DNA of 64,000 nucleotides, from contig NZ_JACSPO010000001.1 in NCBI RefSeq assembly GCF_014837105.1, positions 408,276-472,275 on the forward strand, written 5' to 3'. Positions 50,148 to 58,027 of this stretch are shown one piece after another; position 1 is the stretch's first letter, and every line of letters starts with the position of its first letter. The position numbers and the translations under genes are program-made. The stretch is from Oceanitalea stevensii. Lineage in GTDB: Bacteria > Actinomycetota > Actinomycetes > Actinomycetales > Actinomycetaceae. Under the pieces are notes generated by a model that ran no database searches, was not told the origin of the DNA, and worked only from the letters and a program-made list of their open reading frames with translations.

Positions 50148-51734
50148 ATGGCACGACGACGGCGCAGCCCGGCGGTGACGGGTGGCACGCGCCCGCCTCG
50201 GCTGCCGGGCCACGAGATCGTCGGCACGGCCGGTTTCGGTGCGAACGGGGCGGTGTGGTCGGCACGGGACCGGGCCGGGCGGGACGTCGTCGTCAGTGTG
50301 CTCGCACTGCCGCGCGGGGAGGCGGCCACGGCGCAGCTACGGCGGCTGGCCGCGCTGCGCCACGGCACCCACCCCCACCTCGCGTGCATCCGCCAGGTCC
50401 TCACCCTCGACGGCGGACGCTGCGCGGTCGTCAGCGACCACGTCCCCGGCCCCACCCTCGCCACGGTGCTGGCCGCACGCGGGGCGCTCGGGCCGCCCGA
50501 GCTCGCCGGGCTGCTCGGCGCGCTGGGCAGTGCGCTCGGACACCTCCACGAGCGCGGCGTCGTCCACGGTGACGTCTCGCCCGCGAACGTCGTCGTCACC
50601 GGTGCCGGCGTGCCCGTGCTCGTCGACCTCGCCGGCCAGGGCGCCCACGAGCTGGGCACCCCCGGCTTCGTGCCTCCCGAGCGGGAGCGGGGGAGTGCGG
50701 CCGGCGCTCCGGGCGACGTGTGGGCGCTGGCCCGGCTCGTCGTGTGGGCGGCCGGTCCGGCGCCGGACCCGCACCTGCTGAGGCTGCTCGGTGCCGCGCT
50801 CGACGTCGCCCCGGAGCGGCGCCCCTCCGCGCGCGACCTCGCCAGCCGGGCCCCGGGCATCGCCGTCGCCGGCCCGGTGGCCGTCCCGCCGGCTGCCGCG
50901 CTGGCCCAGGCCCGCATGCGTGACGACGTCGCCCCCACGCGTCGGCGGACGCCCACCCGGCGGGGCAGGCAGGCCGAGCGGGCGGCAGGCCGGCCGGGCC
51001 CGGACGGCCGTGACACCGCCGCGCGGGCTGCTGCCGTCCGGCCGAGTCCCACGCTCACCGCGGCGGCCTCACGTTCACCGGCGGGCGTAGCGCGGGCGGG
51101 TCCCACGGCCACGGCGCCACCCTCCCGTGCAACGGCGTCGGCCGCCCGGGCGGGGCCCACGTCCACCGCGGTGCGAGCCCGGGCACCTGCGCCCGCCGTC
51201 CGGACGCCTCGTCACGTCCGGGAGCAGTCCCTGCCCACGCCGTGGCTCGGCGCTGCCCTCACGCTGGGCGCGGCGACCGTGCTCACCGGCCTCATCGTCT
51301 GGTCGGGCCCCGGTGAGCGGGCCGGCGGCTACGGGCACGGTCCGGCGGCCGCGACGGAGCAGTACGCCGAGGCGGTGGCGACCCTCCTGGCCCGGCGCGA
51401 CGGAGCGCTCGTGGCCGGTGACGCCGCCGCCCTCGCGGCCACGACGGTGCCCGGCGGCCCCGCGGCGCGTGACGACGTCGTCCTCCTCGAGCGCCTCGCC
51501 GCCACCGGGACGGCACTGGAGGACCTGCGGACGGAGGTGGGTGCCGTGGAGGGGGTGACGTCGGTGGACGAGGGCGTCGCCGTCGACGTCGTCCTCGTGC
51601 AGGACGCGCACGAGCGCGTGGTGGGCGGCCGGCGGACCACCGTGCCGGCGCAGGACCCGGCGTGCGCGCGGCTCGTGCTCGTCGCCGGGCCGGACGACGC
51701 GTGGCGGCTGCTGGGCAGCGAGCCGTGTCCCTGA
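50148..51734 (+). CDS. Kinase-like membrane protein, probably a pseudokinase, with extracellular domain
   Basis: The 528-residue protein has an N-terminal Ser/Thr-kinase-like domain (about residues 20-245), then a ~110-residue Arg/Ala/Pro/Thr-rich linker, one membrane helix (about 365-387) and an extracellular NTF2-like domain. The catalytic-loop motif HGDVSPANVVV and the following VDLAGQG are present, with GTPGFVPPE as the APE-like site, but the ATP-binding lysine is absent: the V-A-x-K position reads VVVSVL. Inactive or atypical catalysis is therefore likely. ATG 50148 is used; an in-frame ATG at 50106 is possible. It occupies the place where lipB-lipA usually sit. Confidence 0.78.
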   Translation: MARRRRSPAVTGGTRPPRLPGHEIVGTAGFGANGAVWSARDRAGRDVVVSVLALPRGEAATAQLRRLAALRHGTHPHLACIRQVLTLDGGRCAVVSDHVPGPTLATVLAARGALGPPELAGLLGALGSALGHLHERGVVHGDVSPANVVVTGAGVPVLVDLAGQGAHELGTPGFVPPERERGSAAGAPGDVWALARLVVWAAGPAPDPHLLRLLGAALDVAPERRPSARDLASRAPGIAVAGPVAVPPAAALAQARMRDDVAPTRRRTPTRRGRQAERAAGRPGPDGRDTAARAAAVRPSPTLTAAASRSPAGVARAGPTATAPPSRATASAARAGPTSTAVRARAPAPAVRTPRHVREQSLPTPWLGAALTLGAATVLTGLIVWSGPGERAGGYGHGPAAATEQYAEAVATLLARRDGALVAGDAAALAATTVPGGPAARDDVVLLERLAATGTALEDLRTEVGAVEGVTSVDEGVAVDVVLVQDAHERVVGGRRTTVPAQDPACARLVLVAGPDDAWRLLGSEPCP

Positions 51735-51746
51735 GGCGGAACGGCG

Positions 51747-51778
51747 ACGGGGCCCGCACCGGAAGGTGCGGGCCCCGT
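51747..51778. terminator. Bidirectional terminator between kinase-like gene and sucB
   Basis: ACGGGGCCCGCACC (51747-51760) pairs exactly with 51765-51778 around a GGAA tetraloop. The stem is strong and lies between two convergent stop codons. No long T-run is present. Confidence 0.85.
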
Positions 51779-51792
51779 CACGGGGGAGGTGC

Positions 51793-53622
51793 TCAGAGGC
51801 CGAGCTCGGCCTCGAAGGCGCCCTCCTCCAGACGCTTCTTGATCGTCTGCATGAAGCGGCCCGCGTCCGCACCGTCGACCAGGCGGTGGTCGTAGGTGAG
51901 GGGCAGGTAGACCATCGAGCGGATGCCGATCGTCTCGTTGCCGTCCGCGTCGGTGACGACGACCGGGCGCTTGACGATCGCGCCCAGGCCGAGGATCGCG
52001 ACCTCGGGCTGGTTGATGATCGGGGTGTCGAACAGGGCCCCGTTCGAGCCGAGGTTGGTGATCGTGAAGGTCGAGCCACCGAGCTCGTCAGGGGTGACCT
52101 TGTTGTCCCGGGTGCGGGCCGCGAGGTCCGCGACGCGCTTGGAGATGCCCGCGATGGTGAGGTCACCGGCCTCCTTGATCACCGGCACGAGGAGCCCGCG
52201 GGGGGTGTCCACCGCGATGCCGATGTTCTCCTCGCCGTGGTAGACGATCTGGTCCCCGTCGATCGAGGCGTTGAGCGCCGGGTGGGCCTTGAGCGCCTCG
52301 GTCGCGGCCTTGATGAAGAACGGCAGGTAGGTGAGCTTGACGCCCTCCCGCTCCTGGAAGCTGTTCTTCGCGCGGGCGCGGAGCTTGGCGATGCGCGTGA
52401 CGTCCACCTCGATGACCGTGGTCAGCTGGGCGGAGGTGTCCAGCGACTCGATCATGCGCTTGGCGATGACCTTGCGCAGGCGCGACATCTTCTCGGTGGT
52501 GCCACGGAGCGGGGAGACCTCGGGGACCGAGGGCGCCTTGGCGGCGGTGGGGGCCTCGGCGGCAGCCGGGGCTGCCTGCTGCTGGGCCTTCTCCGCGGCG
52601 GCGAGGACGTCCTCCTTGCGGATCCGTCCACCGACGCCCGTGCCCTGGAGGGAGTCGAGATCGACGCCCTTCTCCTTGGCGAGCTTGCGCACGATCGGGG
52701 TGACGTAGGAGGTCTTGGCGGTCTCCGCGGCACTCGGCCGCTCGGGGGCCGGGGTGGTCGAGGCCTCCTGCGGCGGGGTTTGCTGCTGCTCGGCCTTGGG
52801 CTGCTCGGCCTGCTTCGGCTCGCTCTGCCGGGGGGCGGCCTCCTCGGACGGGATGGTCCTCGTCGCCGCACCCTGGTGCTGCTCGGCGCGCTGCTCGGAG
52901 GGCTGCTCCTCCTCCTTGGCCTGCTCCTCGGAGCCCTGCGGGGTCTCCTCGGACGCGGACGCGGAGGAGTCGCCGCCGCTCTCGCCGCCGATGACGGCGA
53001 GGTCGGTACCGACCTCCACGGTCTCGTCCTCCTGGACGAGGATCTTGCTCAGCACACCGGCGTAGGGGGAGGGGACCTCGGTGTCGACCTTGTCGGTCGA
53101 GACCTCGAGCAGCGGCTCGTCGACTTCGACCTGGTCGCCCTCGCTCTTGAGCCAGCGGGTGACGGTGCCCTCGGTGACGGACTCACCGAGCGCCGGCATC
53201 TGGACCTTCTGGCCCTCGCCGGAGCCGGAGGACCCGGACGAGGCCTGCTGCTTGGCCTCCTGGGCCACCTCCTGCTCGGAGGGCTGCTCCTGCTCGGCAG
53301 GCTGCTCCTCCTCGGCGGGCTCGGGAGCCTGCTCCTGCTCGGCGGGCTGCTCGTCCTGCGCGGGCGCGGAGTCGCCGCCGCCCTCACCGGAGCCGATGAC
53401 GGCGAGCTCGGCGCCGACCTCGACGGTCTCGTCCTCCTGGACGAGGATCTTCTCGAGCACGCCGGCGAACGGCGAGGGGACCTCGGTGTCGACCTTGTCG
53501 GTCGAGACCTCGAGCAGGGGCTCGTCGACCTCGACACGGTCCCCCTCGCTCTTCAGCCAGCGGGTGACGGTTCCCTCGGTGACGGACTCGCCCAGGGCGG
53601 GCATCTGCACGGAGTCGGACAT
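51793..53622 (-). CDS. sucB: Dihydrolipoamide succinyltransferase, E2 of 2-oxoglutarate dehydrogenase
   Basis: The 609-residue E2 subunit has two lipoyl domains (about residues 1-78 and ~130-210), each with the lipoylated lysine in STDKVDTE. Gln/Glu/Ala/Pro-rich linkers connect them. A peripheral-subunit-binding domain ([17 protein letters not shown] then [12 protein letters not shown]) and a catalytic acyltransferase domain with [15 protein letters not shown] complete it. It transfers the succinyl group to CoA. AAGGAG precedes the ATG. The upstream lpdA ends 26 bases before it, so E3 and E2 form an operon. The pyruvate E2 role cannot be excluded from sequence. Confidence 0.92.
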   Translation of the reverse strand: MSDSVQMPALGESVTEGTVTRWLKSEGDRVEVDEPLLEVSTDKVDTEVPSPFAGVLEKILVQEDETVEVGAELAVIGSGEGGGDSAPAQDEQPAEQEQAPEPAEEEQPAEQEQPSEQEVAQEAKQQASSGSSGSGEGQKVQMPALGESVTEGTVTRWLKSEGDQVEVDEPLLEVSTDKVDTEVPSPYAGVLSKILVQEDETVEVGTDLAVIGGESGGDSSASASEETPQGSEEQAKEEEQPSEQRAEQHQGAATRTIPSEEAAPRQSEPKQAEQPKAEQQQTPPQEASTTPAPERPSAAETAKTSYVTPIVRKLAKEKGVDLDSLQGTGVGGRIRKEDVLAAAEKAQQQAAPAAAEAPTAAKAPSVPEVSPLRGTTEKMSRLRKVIAKRMIESLDTSAQLTTVIEVDVTRIAKLRARAKNSFQEREGVKLTYLPFFIKAATEALKAHPALNASIDGDQIVYHGEENIGIAVDTPRGLLVPVIKEAGDLTIAGISKRVADLAARTRDNKVTPDELGGSTFTITNLGSNGALFDTPIINQPEVAILGLGAIVKRPVVVTDADGNETIGIRSMVYLPLTYDHRLVDGADAGRFMQTIKKRLEEGAFEAELGL

Positions 53623-53648
53623 GACCTGGTGTCTCCTTCGATCGAGGG

Positions 53649-55037
53649 TCAGTTGTGGGAGTGCAGCGGCTTGCCCGCGAGGGCGAGAGCTGCCTCGCCA
53701 AGGGCCTCGTTCTGCGTCGGGTGGGCGTGGATGAGCGAGGCGACGTCGTCGGGGTACGCCTCCCAGTTGACGATGAGCTGGCCCTCGCCGATGAGCTCGC
53801 CGGCGCGGGAGCCGATCATGTGGACGCCCACGATGGGGCCGTCCTTCTGGCGCACCAGCTTGACGAAGCCGGTGGTCTGCAGGATCTGGCTCTTGCCGTT
53901 GCCGGCGAGGTTGAAGTCGACGGTCTCGACGCCGTCCTCGCCGTGCGCCTCCTTGGCCTGTGCCTCGGTGAGGCCGACCGAGGCGACCTCGGGCTCGCAG
54001 TAGGTGACGCGCGGGATGCCGGACTCGACGATCGTCGCCGGGTTGAGCCCGGCGATCTCCTCGGCCACGAACACGCCCTGCTGGAAGCCGCGGTGGGCGA
54101 GCTGCAGGCCGGGGACGATGTCCCCGACGGCGTAGATGTTGGCGACACCGGTGTGGAGACGCTCGTTGGTGAGGACGAAGCCGCGCTCCATGGGAACGCC
54201 CTGCTCCTCGTAGCCGAGGTTCGCCGTCGCCGGCCCACGGCCGACGGCGACGAGCAGCAGCTCGGCCTCGTAGGTCTTGCCGTCCTCGGTGGACACGACG
54301 ACGCCGGAGTCGTTCTGCTCGACGCCGGAGAAGCGGGTGCCCGTCGCGAAGTTGATCTTCCGCTTGCGGTAGGCGCGCTCGAGCGCCTTCGACAGGGAGA
54401 TGTCCTCGTTCGGGACGAGGTTCGGCAGCGCCTCGATGATCGTGACGTCGACCCCGAAGGACTTCCACACCGAGGCGAACTCGACGCCGATGACGCCGCC
54501 GCCGAGGACGATCGCGCTCTTGGGCACGTAGTCGAGGGTGAGGGCCTGCTCGCTCGTGATGACCCGGCCGCCGATCTCGAGGCCGGGCAGGGAGCGGGCG
54601 TAGGAGCCGGTCGCGAGGATGATGTTGCGGCCGCGGTAGGTGGTGCCGTCGACCTCGACGGTGTCCTTGCCGGTGAGCCGTCCCCAGCCGGTGACGTAGT
54701 CGATCTTGCCGGCCTTGATGAGCCCCTGGAGGCCCTTGTACAGGCGGCCGACGACACCGTCCTTGTAGGAGTTGACCGTCGGCATGTCGATGCCCTCGAA
54801 GGAGCTGTTGACCCCGACGGCGTGGCTGTGCTGGATCTCGTCAGCGACGGCGGCGCTGTGGAGGAGGGCCTTGGTGGGGATGCACCCGCGGTGCAGGCAG
54901 GTGCCGCCGACCTTGTCGGCTTCGATCAGGGCGATGGACAGCCCGAGCTGGGCGGCGCGCAGCGCTGCTGCGTAGCCTCCGCTCCCGGCTCCCAGGATGA
55001 CCAGGTCGTAGACATTTCCTTCAGGGCTGTCGGTCAC
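53649..55037 (-). CDS. lpdA: Dihydrolipoyl dehydrogenase (E3)
   Basis: The 462-residue flavoprotein reoxidises the dihydrolipoyl groups of the oxo-acid dehydrogenases with NAD. The start is a GTG ending at 55037 after GGAGAGG. Visible are the FAD motif [16 protein letters not shown], the redox disulfide [13 protein letters not shown], the NAD motif [14 protein letters not shown], the second FAD site YAVGDIV and the C-terminal His-Glu pair in [13 protein letters not shown]. It is followed by sucB. Confidence 0.96.
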   Translation of the reverse strand: MTDSPEGNVYDLVILGAGSGGYAAALRAAQLGLSIALIEADKVGGTCLHRGCIPTKALLHSAAVADEIQHSHAVGVNSSFEGIDMPTVNSYKDGVVGRLYKGLQGLIKAGKIDYVTGWGRLTGKDTVEVDGTTYRGRNIILATGSYARSLPGLEIGGRVITSEQALTLDYVPKSAIVLGGGVIGVEFASVWKSFGVDVTIIEALPNLVPNEDISLSKALERAYRKRKINFATGTRFSGVEQNDSGVVVSTEDGKTYEAELLLVAVGRGPATANLGYEEQGVPMERGFVLTNERLHTGVANIYAVGDIVPGLQLAHRGFQQGVFVAEEIAGLNPATIVESGIPRVTYCEPEVASVGLTEAQAKEAHGEDGVETVDFNLAGNGKSQILQTTGFVKLVRQKDGPIVGVHMIGSRAGELIGEGQLIVNWEAYPDDVASLIHAHPTQNEALGEAALALAGKPLHSHN

Positions 55038-55169
55038 AAACCTCTCCTCGAGCACACGTCGATCCCGGGCCGCAGCCGGGGCTTCGGTCCATCTTGTCAC
55101 CGTCCACGCTGCCGGGACCACCTGACGCAGTGTCCGTCGGGTCACAACCGGAGCCGTACGCTAGGGCGT

Positions 55170-55496
55170 ATGCGGCTGTTCTCCCGACGCAGGAACCAGG
55201 GCTCCACGAGCACCGAGGTTCCCACCGCGCAGCGACGCGCGGAGGTCATCGCCCACTTCCGTGACTTCGTCGCGACCCGGGTCGGGGTGGAGGCCTACAT
55301 CGAGCCGCCGACCCCGAACGACCCGACGACGATGGTCCTCGTGGCGCGCACCGGGGAGTGGACCCGCCGTCGGGTCCCGGACCAGAAGGCGGCCTGGGCA
55401 CTGGCCCGCGAGCTGGAGATCCCCGTCTACGACGTCAACCTCACCGGCTACCCCAGCAGCATGCGCCGCTGGAGCGCCGCTCAGCGCAGGAAGTAG
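55170..55496 (+). CDS. Conserved small protein divergent from lpdA, function unknown
   Basis: The 108-residue soluble protein is mostly charged: an Arg-rich N-terminus (RLFSRRRNQG), a helical region (TAQRRAEVIAHFRDFVATRVGV) and a beta strand/helix part (MVLVARTGEWTRRRVPDQKAAWALARELEIPVYDVNLTGYP). I do not recognise a named family, though the pattern looks conserved rather than random and the start follows a GGGCG stretch. It is divergent from lpdA and convergent with pepA across a strong hairpin. Confidence 0.68.
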   Translation: MRLFSRRRNQGSTSTEVPTAQRRAEVIAHFRDFVATRVGVEAYIEPPTPNDPTTMVLVARTGEWTRRRVPDQKAAWALARELEIPVYDVNLTGYPSSMRRWSAAQRRK

Positions 55497-55508
55497 CCCC
55501 CTCCCCTC

Positions 55509-55567
55509 GCATATGCGGGAAAAGCGCAGCCTTCCGACGCGGAGGACTGCGCTTTTCCCGCATATGC
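55509..55567. terminator. 21-bp perfect inverted repeat between convergent genes
   Basis: The left arm 55509-55529 pairs exactly with 55547-55567; the stem begins GCATATGCGGG and ends AAAAGCGCAG, and the loop is 17 bases with a partial internal CCTTCC/GGAGG pairing. This is the longest perfect stem in the window. It lies between the small plus-strand gene and pepA. Confidence 0.8.
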
Positions 55568-55586
55568 GGAGTGGGGGGGGAGGGGG

Positions 55587-57065
55587 TCAGCGGGGGGCGG
55601 CCTGCTCCAGGACTGTCAGGAGAGTGCGGACTCCCATGCCCGTGCCACCCTCGGGGGTGTAGCCGCGGGGGCTGCCCTCGTTGTAGGCGGGGCCGGCGAT
55701 GTCGAGGTGGGCCCACGGGGTGTCCCCGACGAACTCCTTGAGGAACAGGCCCGCGACGAGCATCCCGCCGAAGCGGTCGCCCATGTTCGCGATGTCGGCC
55801 ACCTGGGACTTCATCGAGTCGGCGAGCTCGGCGGGCAGTGGCATCGGCCAGAACTGCTCACCGGCGTCGCCGGCAGCGGCCACCACCTGCTCGCGGACGT
55901 CGTCGGTGCCCATGACGGCGCCGACCTGCGAGCCGAGCGCCACCATCTGCGCCCCGGTGAGCGTCGCGATGTCGATGAGGAGGTCGGGGCTCTCCTCCCC
56001 GGCGGCGACGAGCGCGTCGGCCATGACGAGACGGCCCTCAGCGTCGGTGTTGAGCACCTCGACGGTCTTGCCGCCGCGGATGGTGATGACGTCGGAGGGC
56101 CGCTGGGCGGTGCCCGAGGGCATGTTCTCGGCCAGCGCGAGCCAGCCGGTCACCCGGACGGGCAGCTCGAGGGCCGCGGCGGCGAGGACCGTGTGGAGCA
56201 CGGTCGCGGCGCCGGCCATGTCCATCTTCATCGTCTCCATGCCCTTGGCGGGCTTGATGGACAGGCCGCCGGAGTCGAAGGTGATGCCCTTGCCCACGAG
56301 GCCGACGTGCGCCTTGGCGCGCGCGGGGGAGTAGGTGACCTTGACGAGGCGCGGGGGACGGGCCGAGCCCATGCCGACGCCGATGAGGCCGCCGAAGCCG
56401 CCGGCCGCGAGCTCCTTCTCGTCGAGGACGGTGACCTTGACCTTCGTGCCCTTGGCGCCGGCCGTCGCCTCCTCGGCGAAGGACTCCGGGTACAGGTCGG
56501 CGGGGGAGGTGTTGACGAGGTCCCGGACCCCGGAGACGGCGTCGGCGACGACGACGGCGCGGGCGTGTGCCGCCTTGGCCTCCTTGGTCCTGGCGACGTC
56601 GGAGACGAGCTCGAGGCGGGCGACCGGCGCGGTACGCGTGGTGCGGTAGCGGTCGAAGCTGTAGGCACCGAGGAGCGCGCCCTCGGCGACGGCGCCGACC
56701 TGCTCGGCCGTGGCCGCCGGCAGCGCGAGAGCGACGTCGGCGGTCCCGGCGAGGGAGCGCACGGCGGCACCGGCGGCGCGGCGCAGCGCCTCGAGGTCCG
56801 GCCCGTCCTCGCCCACGGGGCCCACGCCGGTGAGGACGACGACGTCGGCGGCGAGCTCCTTGCCCGCGGCCACGCGCAGCACCTCGTCGGCCTTGCCGGA
56901 GACCCCGAGGGCCGGCAGCAGCGAGGTGAGCGTCTTGACGGTCGCGGAGGGGAGGTCGGCGCCCGGGACGAGCACGGCGTCCTCACCGCGCCGGCCGACG
57001 GCGACGACGACGGCGTCGGCCTGGATGCGAGCAACGTTCTTCGTGGTCAGCGTCAGTTCAGTCAC
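55587..57065 (-). CDS. pepA: Leucyl aminopeptidase (M17), PepA
   Basis: The 492-residue cytosolic enzyme has the N-terminal macro-like domain (RIQADAVVVAVG) and the M17 catalytic domain with GKGITFDSGGLSIKP, the active-site NTDAEGRLVMADAL and TLTGAQMVALG. It removes N-terminal residues from peptides with two metal ions and assembles as a hexamer. The position near lpdA-sucB and glnA is similar to that in mycobacteria (pepB). It is divergent from the small membrane-protein pair. Confidence 0.95.
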   Translation of the reverse strand: MTELTLTTKNVARIQADAVVVAVGRRGEDAVLVPGADLPSATVKTLTSLLPALGVSGKADEVLRVAAGKELAADVVVLTGVGPVGEDGPDLEALRRAAGAAVRSLAGTADVALALPAATAEQVGAVAEGALLGAYSFDRYRTTRTAPVARLELVSDVARTKEAKAAHARAVVVADAVSGVRDLVNTSPADLYPESFAEEATAGAKGTKVKVTVLDEKELAAGGFGGLIGVGMGSARPPRLVKVTYSPARAKAHVGLVGKGITFDSGGLSIKPAKGMETMKMDMAGAATVLHTVLAAAALELPVRVTGWLALAENMPSGTAQRPSDVITIRGGKTVEVLNTDAEGRLVMADALVAAGEESPDLLIDIATLTGAQMVALGSQVGAVMGTDDVREQVVAAAGDAGEQFWPMPLPAELADSMKSQVADIANMGDRFGGMLVAGLFLKEFVGDTPWAHLDIAGPAYNEGSPRGYTPEGGTGMGVRTLLTVLEQAAPR

Positions 57066-57141
57066 GCACCCGACTCTATCCGGCCCGTCTCGGGCACGGC
57101 ACGGTGCGGGACTGCCGGGGTCGCGCCGTTAGGATGACGCG

Positions 57142-57495
57142 GTGCTCCCCGTCGTCCTCGTCGTCTCGGTCCTTGCGGCCGTGCTCGGTGTGTGGGCACT
57201 CGTCTTCGCGGTGAACGACCGCGCGGTCGTGCTGCGCCAGCTCATCGCGGGGGGTGTGGTCGAGGGGGCGCTCGTCGTCCAGGCGCTCGTCCTCGCGATC
57301 GAGCAGCTGACGGGTTCGTTCACGGGCGACCCGGTCCTCATGTGGGGCTACCTCCTGGTCGCGATGATGCTCCTGCCGGGAGCGGCGCTGGCGGCCTTCG
57401 TCGAGCGCACCCGCTGGAGCTCTGTCGTCCTGGTCGTCGCGGCCTTCACCATCATCGTCATGGAGCTTCGGATGTGGCAGCTGTGGCAGGCATGA
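57142..57495 (+). CDS. Small membrane protein with four predicted helices
   Basis: The 117-residue protein starts at GTG 57142 and is almost entirely hydrophobic, with four predicted helices separated by short loops (for example AVNDRAVVLRQ and EQLTGSFTGDP). I do not recognise the family, but small proteins of this kind occur beside integral partners. Its stop overlaps the ATG of the next membrane gene (ATGA), indicating co-translation. Confidence 0.72.
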   Translation: MLPVVLVVSVLAAVLGVWALVFAVNDRAVVLRQLIAGGVVEGALVVQALVLAIEQLTGSFTGDPVLMWGYLLVAMMLLPGAALAAFVERTRWSSVVLVVAAFTIIVMELRMWQLWQA

Positions 57496-57947
57496 GCAAG
57501 CAGCCGGTGCACACCGCACCGGCCACCGACGACCGTCCGCCCGCGCGCGGTGCCGGGCTCCTCGTCGTCGCCGTCTACGTCGTCTTCGCGCTGGCGGCCT
57601 CCGCCCGCGCCGGCGTCCAGCTCGTCCGTGACGCGGCGGAGGCGCCGCTCGCCTACGGGCTGTCGGCCTTCGCGGCCGTCGTCTACGTCCTCGCCGCGGC
57701 CGCCCTGGCCCACAACGGCCGCCGCATGCGGCGGCTGGCCTGGACCGCCGTCACCATCGAGCTCGTCGGTGTCGTCACCGTCGGGATCCTCAGCGTCAGC
57801 CAGCCGGGGCTCTTCCCGCGCGACACCGTGTGGTCGCACTTCGGCAGCGGCTACGGCTACGTCCCGCTCGTCCTGCCCGTCCTCGGCCTGTTCTGGCTGT
57901 GGCGCTCGAGCCCCGGCCGGGTGGCCCGCGCCAGCGAGAGCCGCTGA
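57492..57947 (+). CDS. Membrane protein with four predicted helices, coupled to the preceding gene
   Basis: The 151-residue protein has a polar N-terminus of about 20 residues and four hydrophobic segments, including LLVVAVYVVFALAASARAG and LVLPVLGLFWLW, with a positively charged end (SPGRVARASESR). No named family is recognised. It overlaps the preceding gene by four bases (ATGA), and the gap to the next gene (58028) contains a short hairpin, so the pair is probably its own unit. Confidence 0.74.
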   Translation: MSKQPVHTAPATDDRPPARGAGLLVVAVYVVFALAASARAGVQLVRDAAEAPLAYGLSAFAAVVYVLAAAALAHNGRRMRRLAWTAVTIELVGVVTVGILSVSQPGLFPRDTVWSHFGSGYGYVPLVLPVLGLFWLWRSSPGRVARASESR

Positions 57948-57995
57948 CGCCGGGGGCAGGGAGCCCTGCCTGATCGGCTGCCCGCCGGCCACTCC

Positions 57996-58013
57996 CGCGT
58001 GCGGCGGCACGCG
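57996..58013. terminator. Short hairpin between membrane-protein pair and the metallopeptidase gene
   Basis: CGCGTGC (57996-58002) pairs with GCACGCG (58007-58013) and is followed by GCTTTGC. Another small dyad (GGCAGGG/CCCTGCC, 57955-57970) lies just upstream. Together they suggest that the downstream gene has a separate transcript. Confidence 0.4.
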
Positions 58014-58027
58014 GCTTTGCTGCGTCC

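Noticed and set aside
51766..54003. A 745-residue plus-strand open frame opposite sucB and lpdA
   Set aside because: The repeated Leu/Gly-rich stretches mirror the Gln/Glu/Ala linkers of SucB read backwards. No motif or ribosome-binding site supports it.
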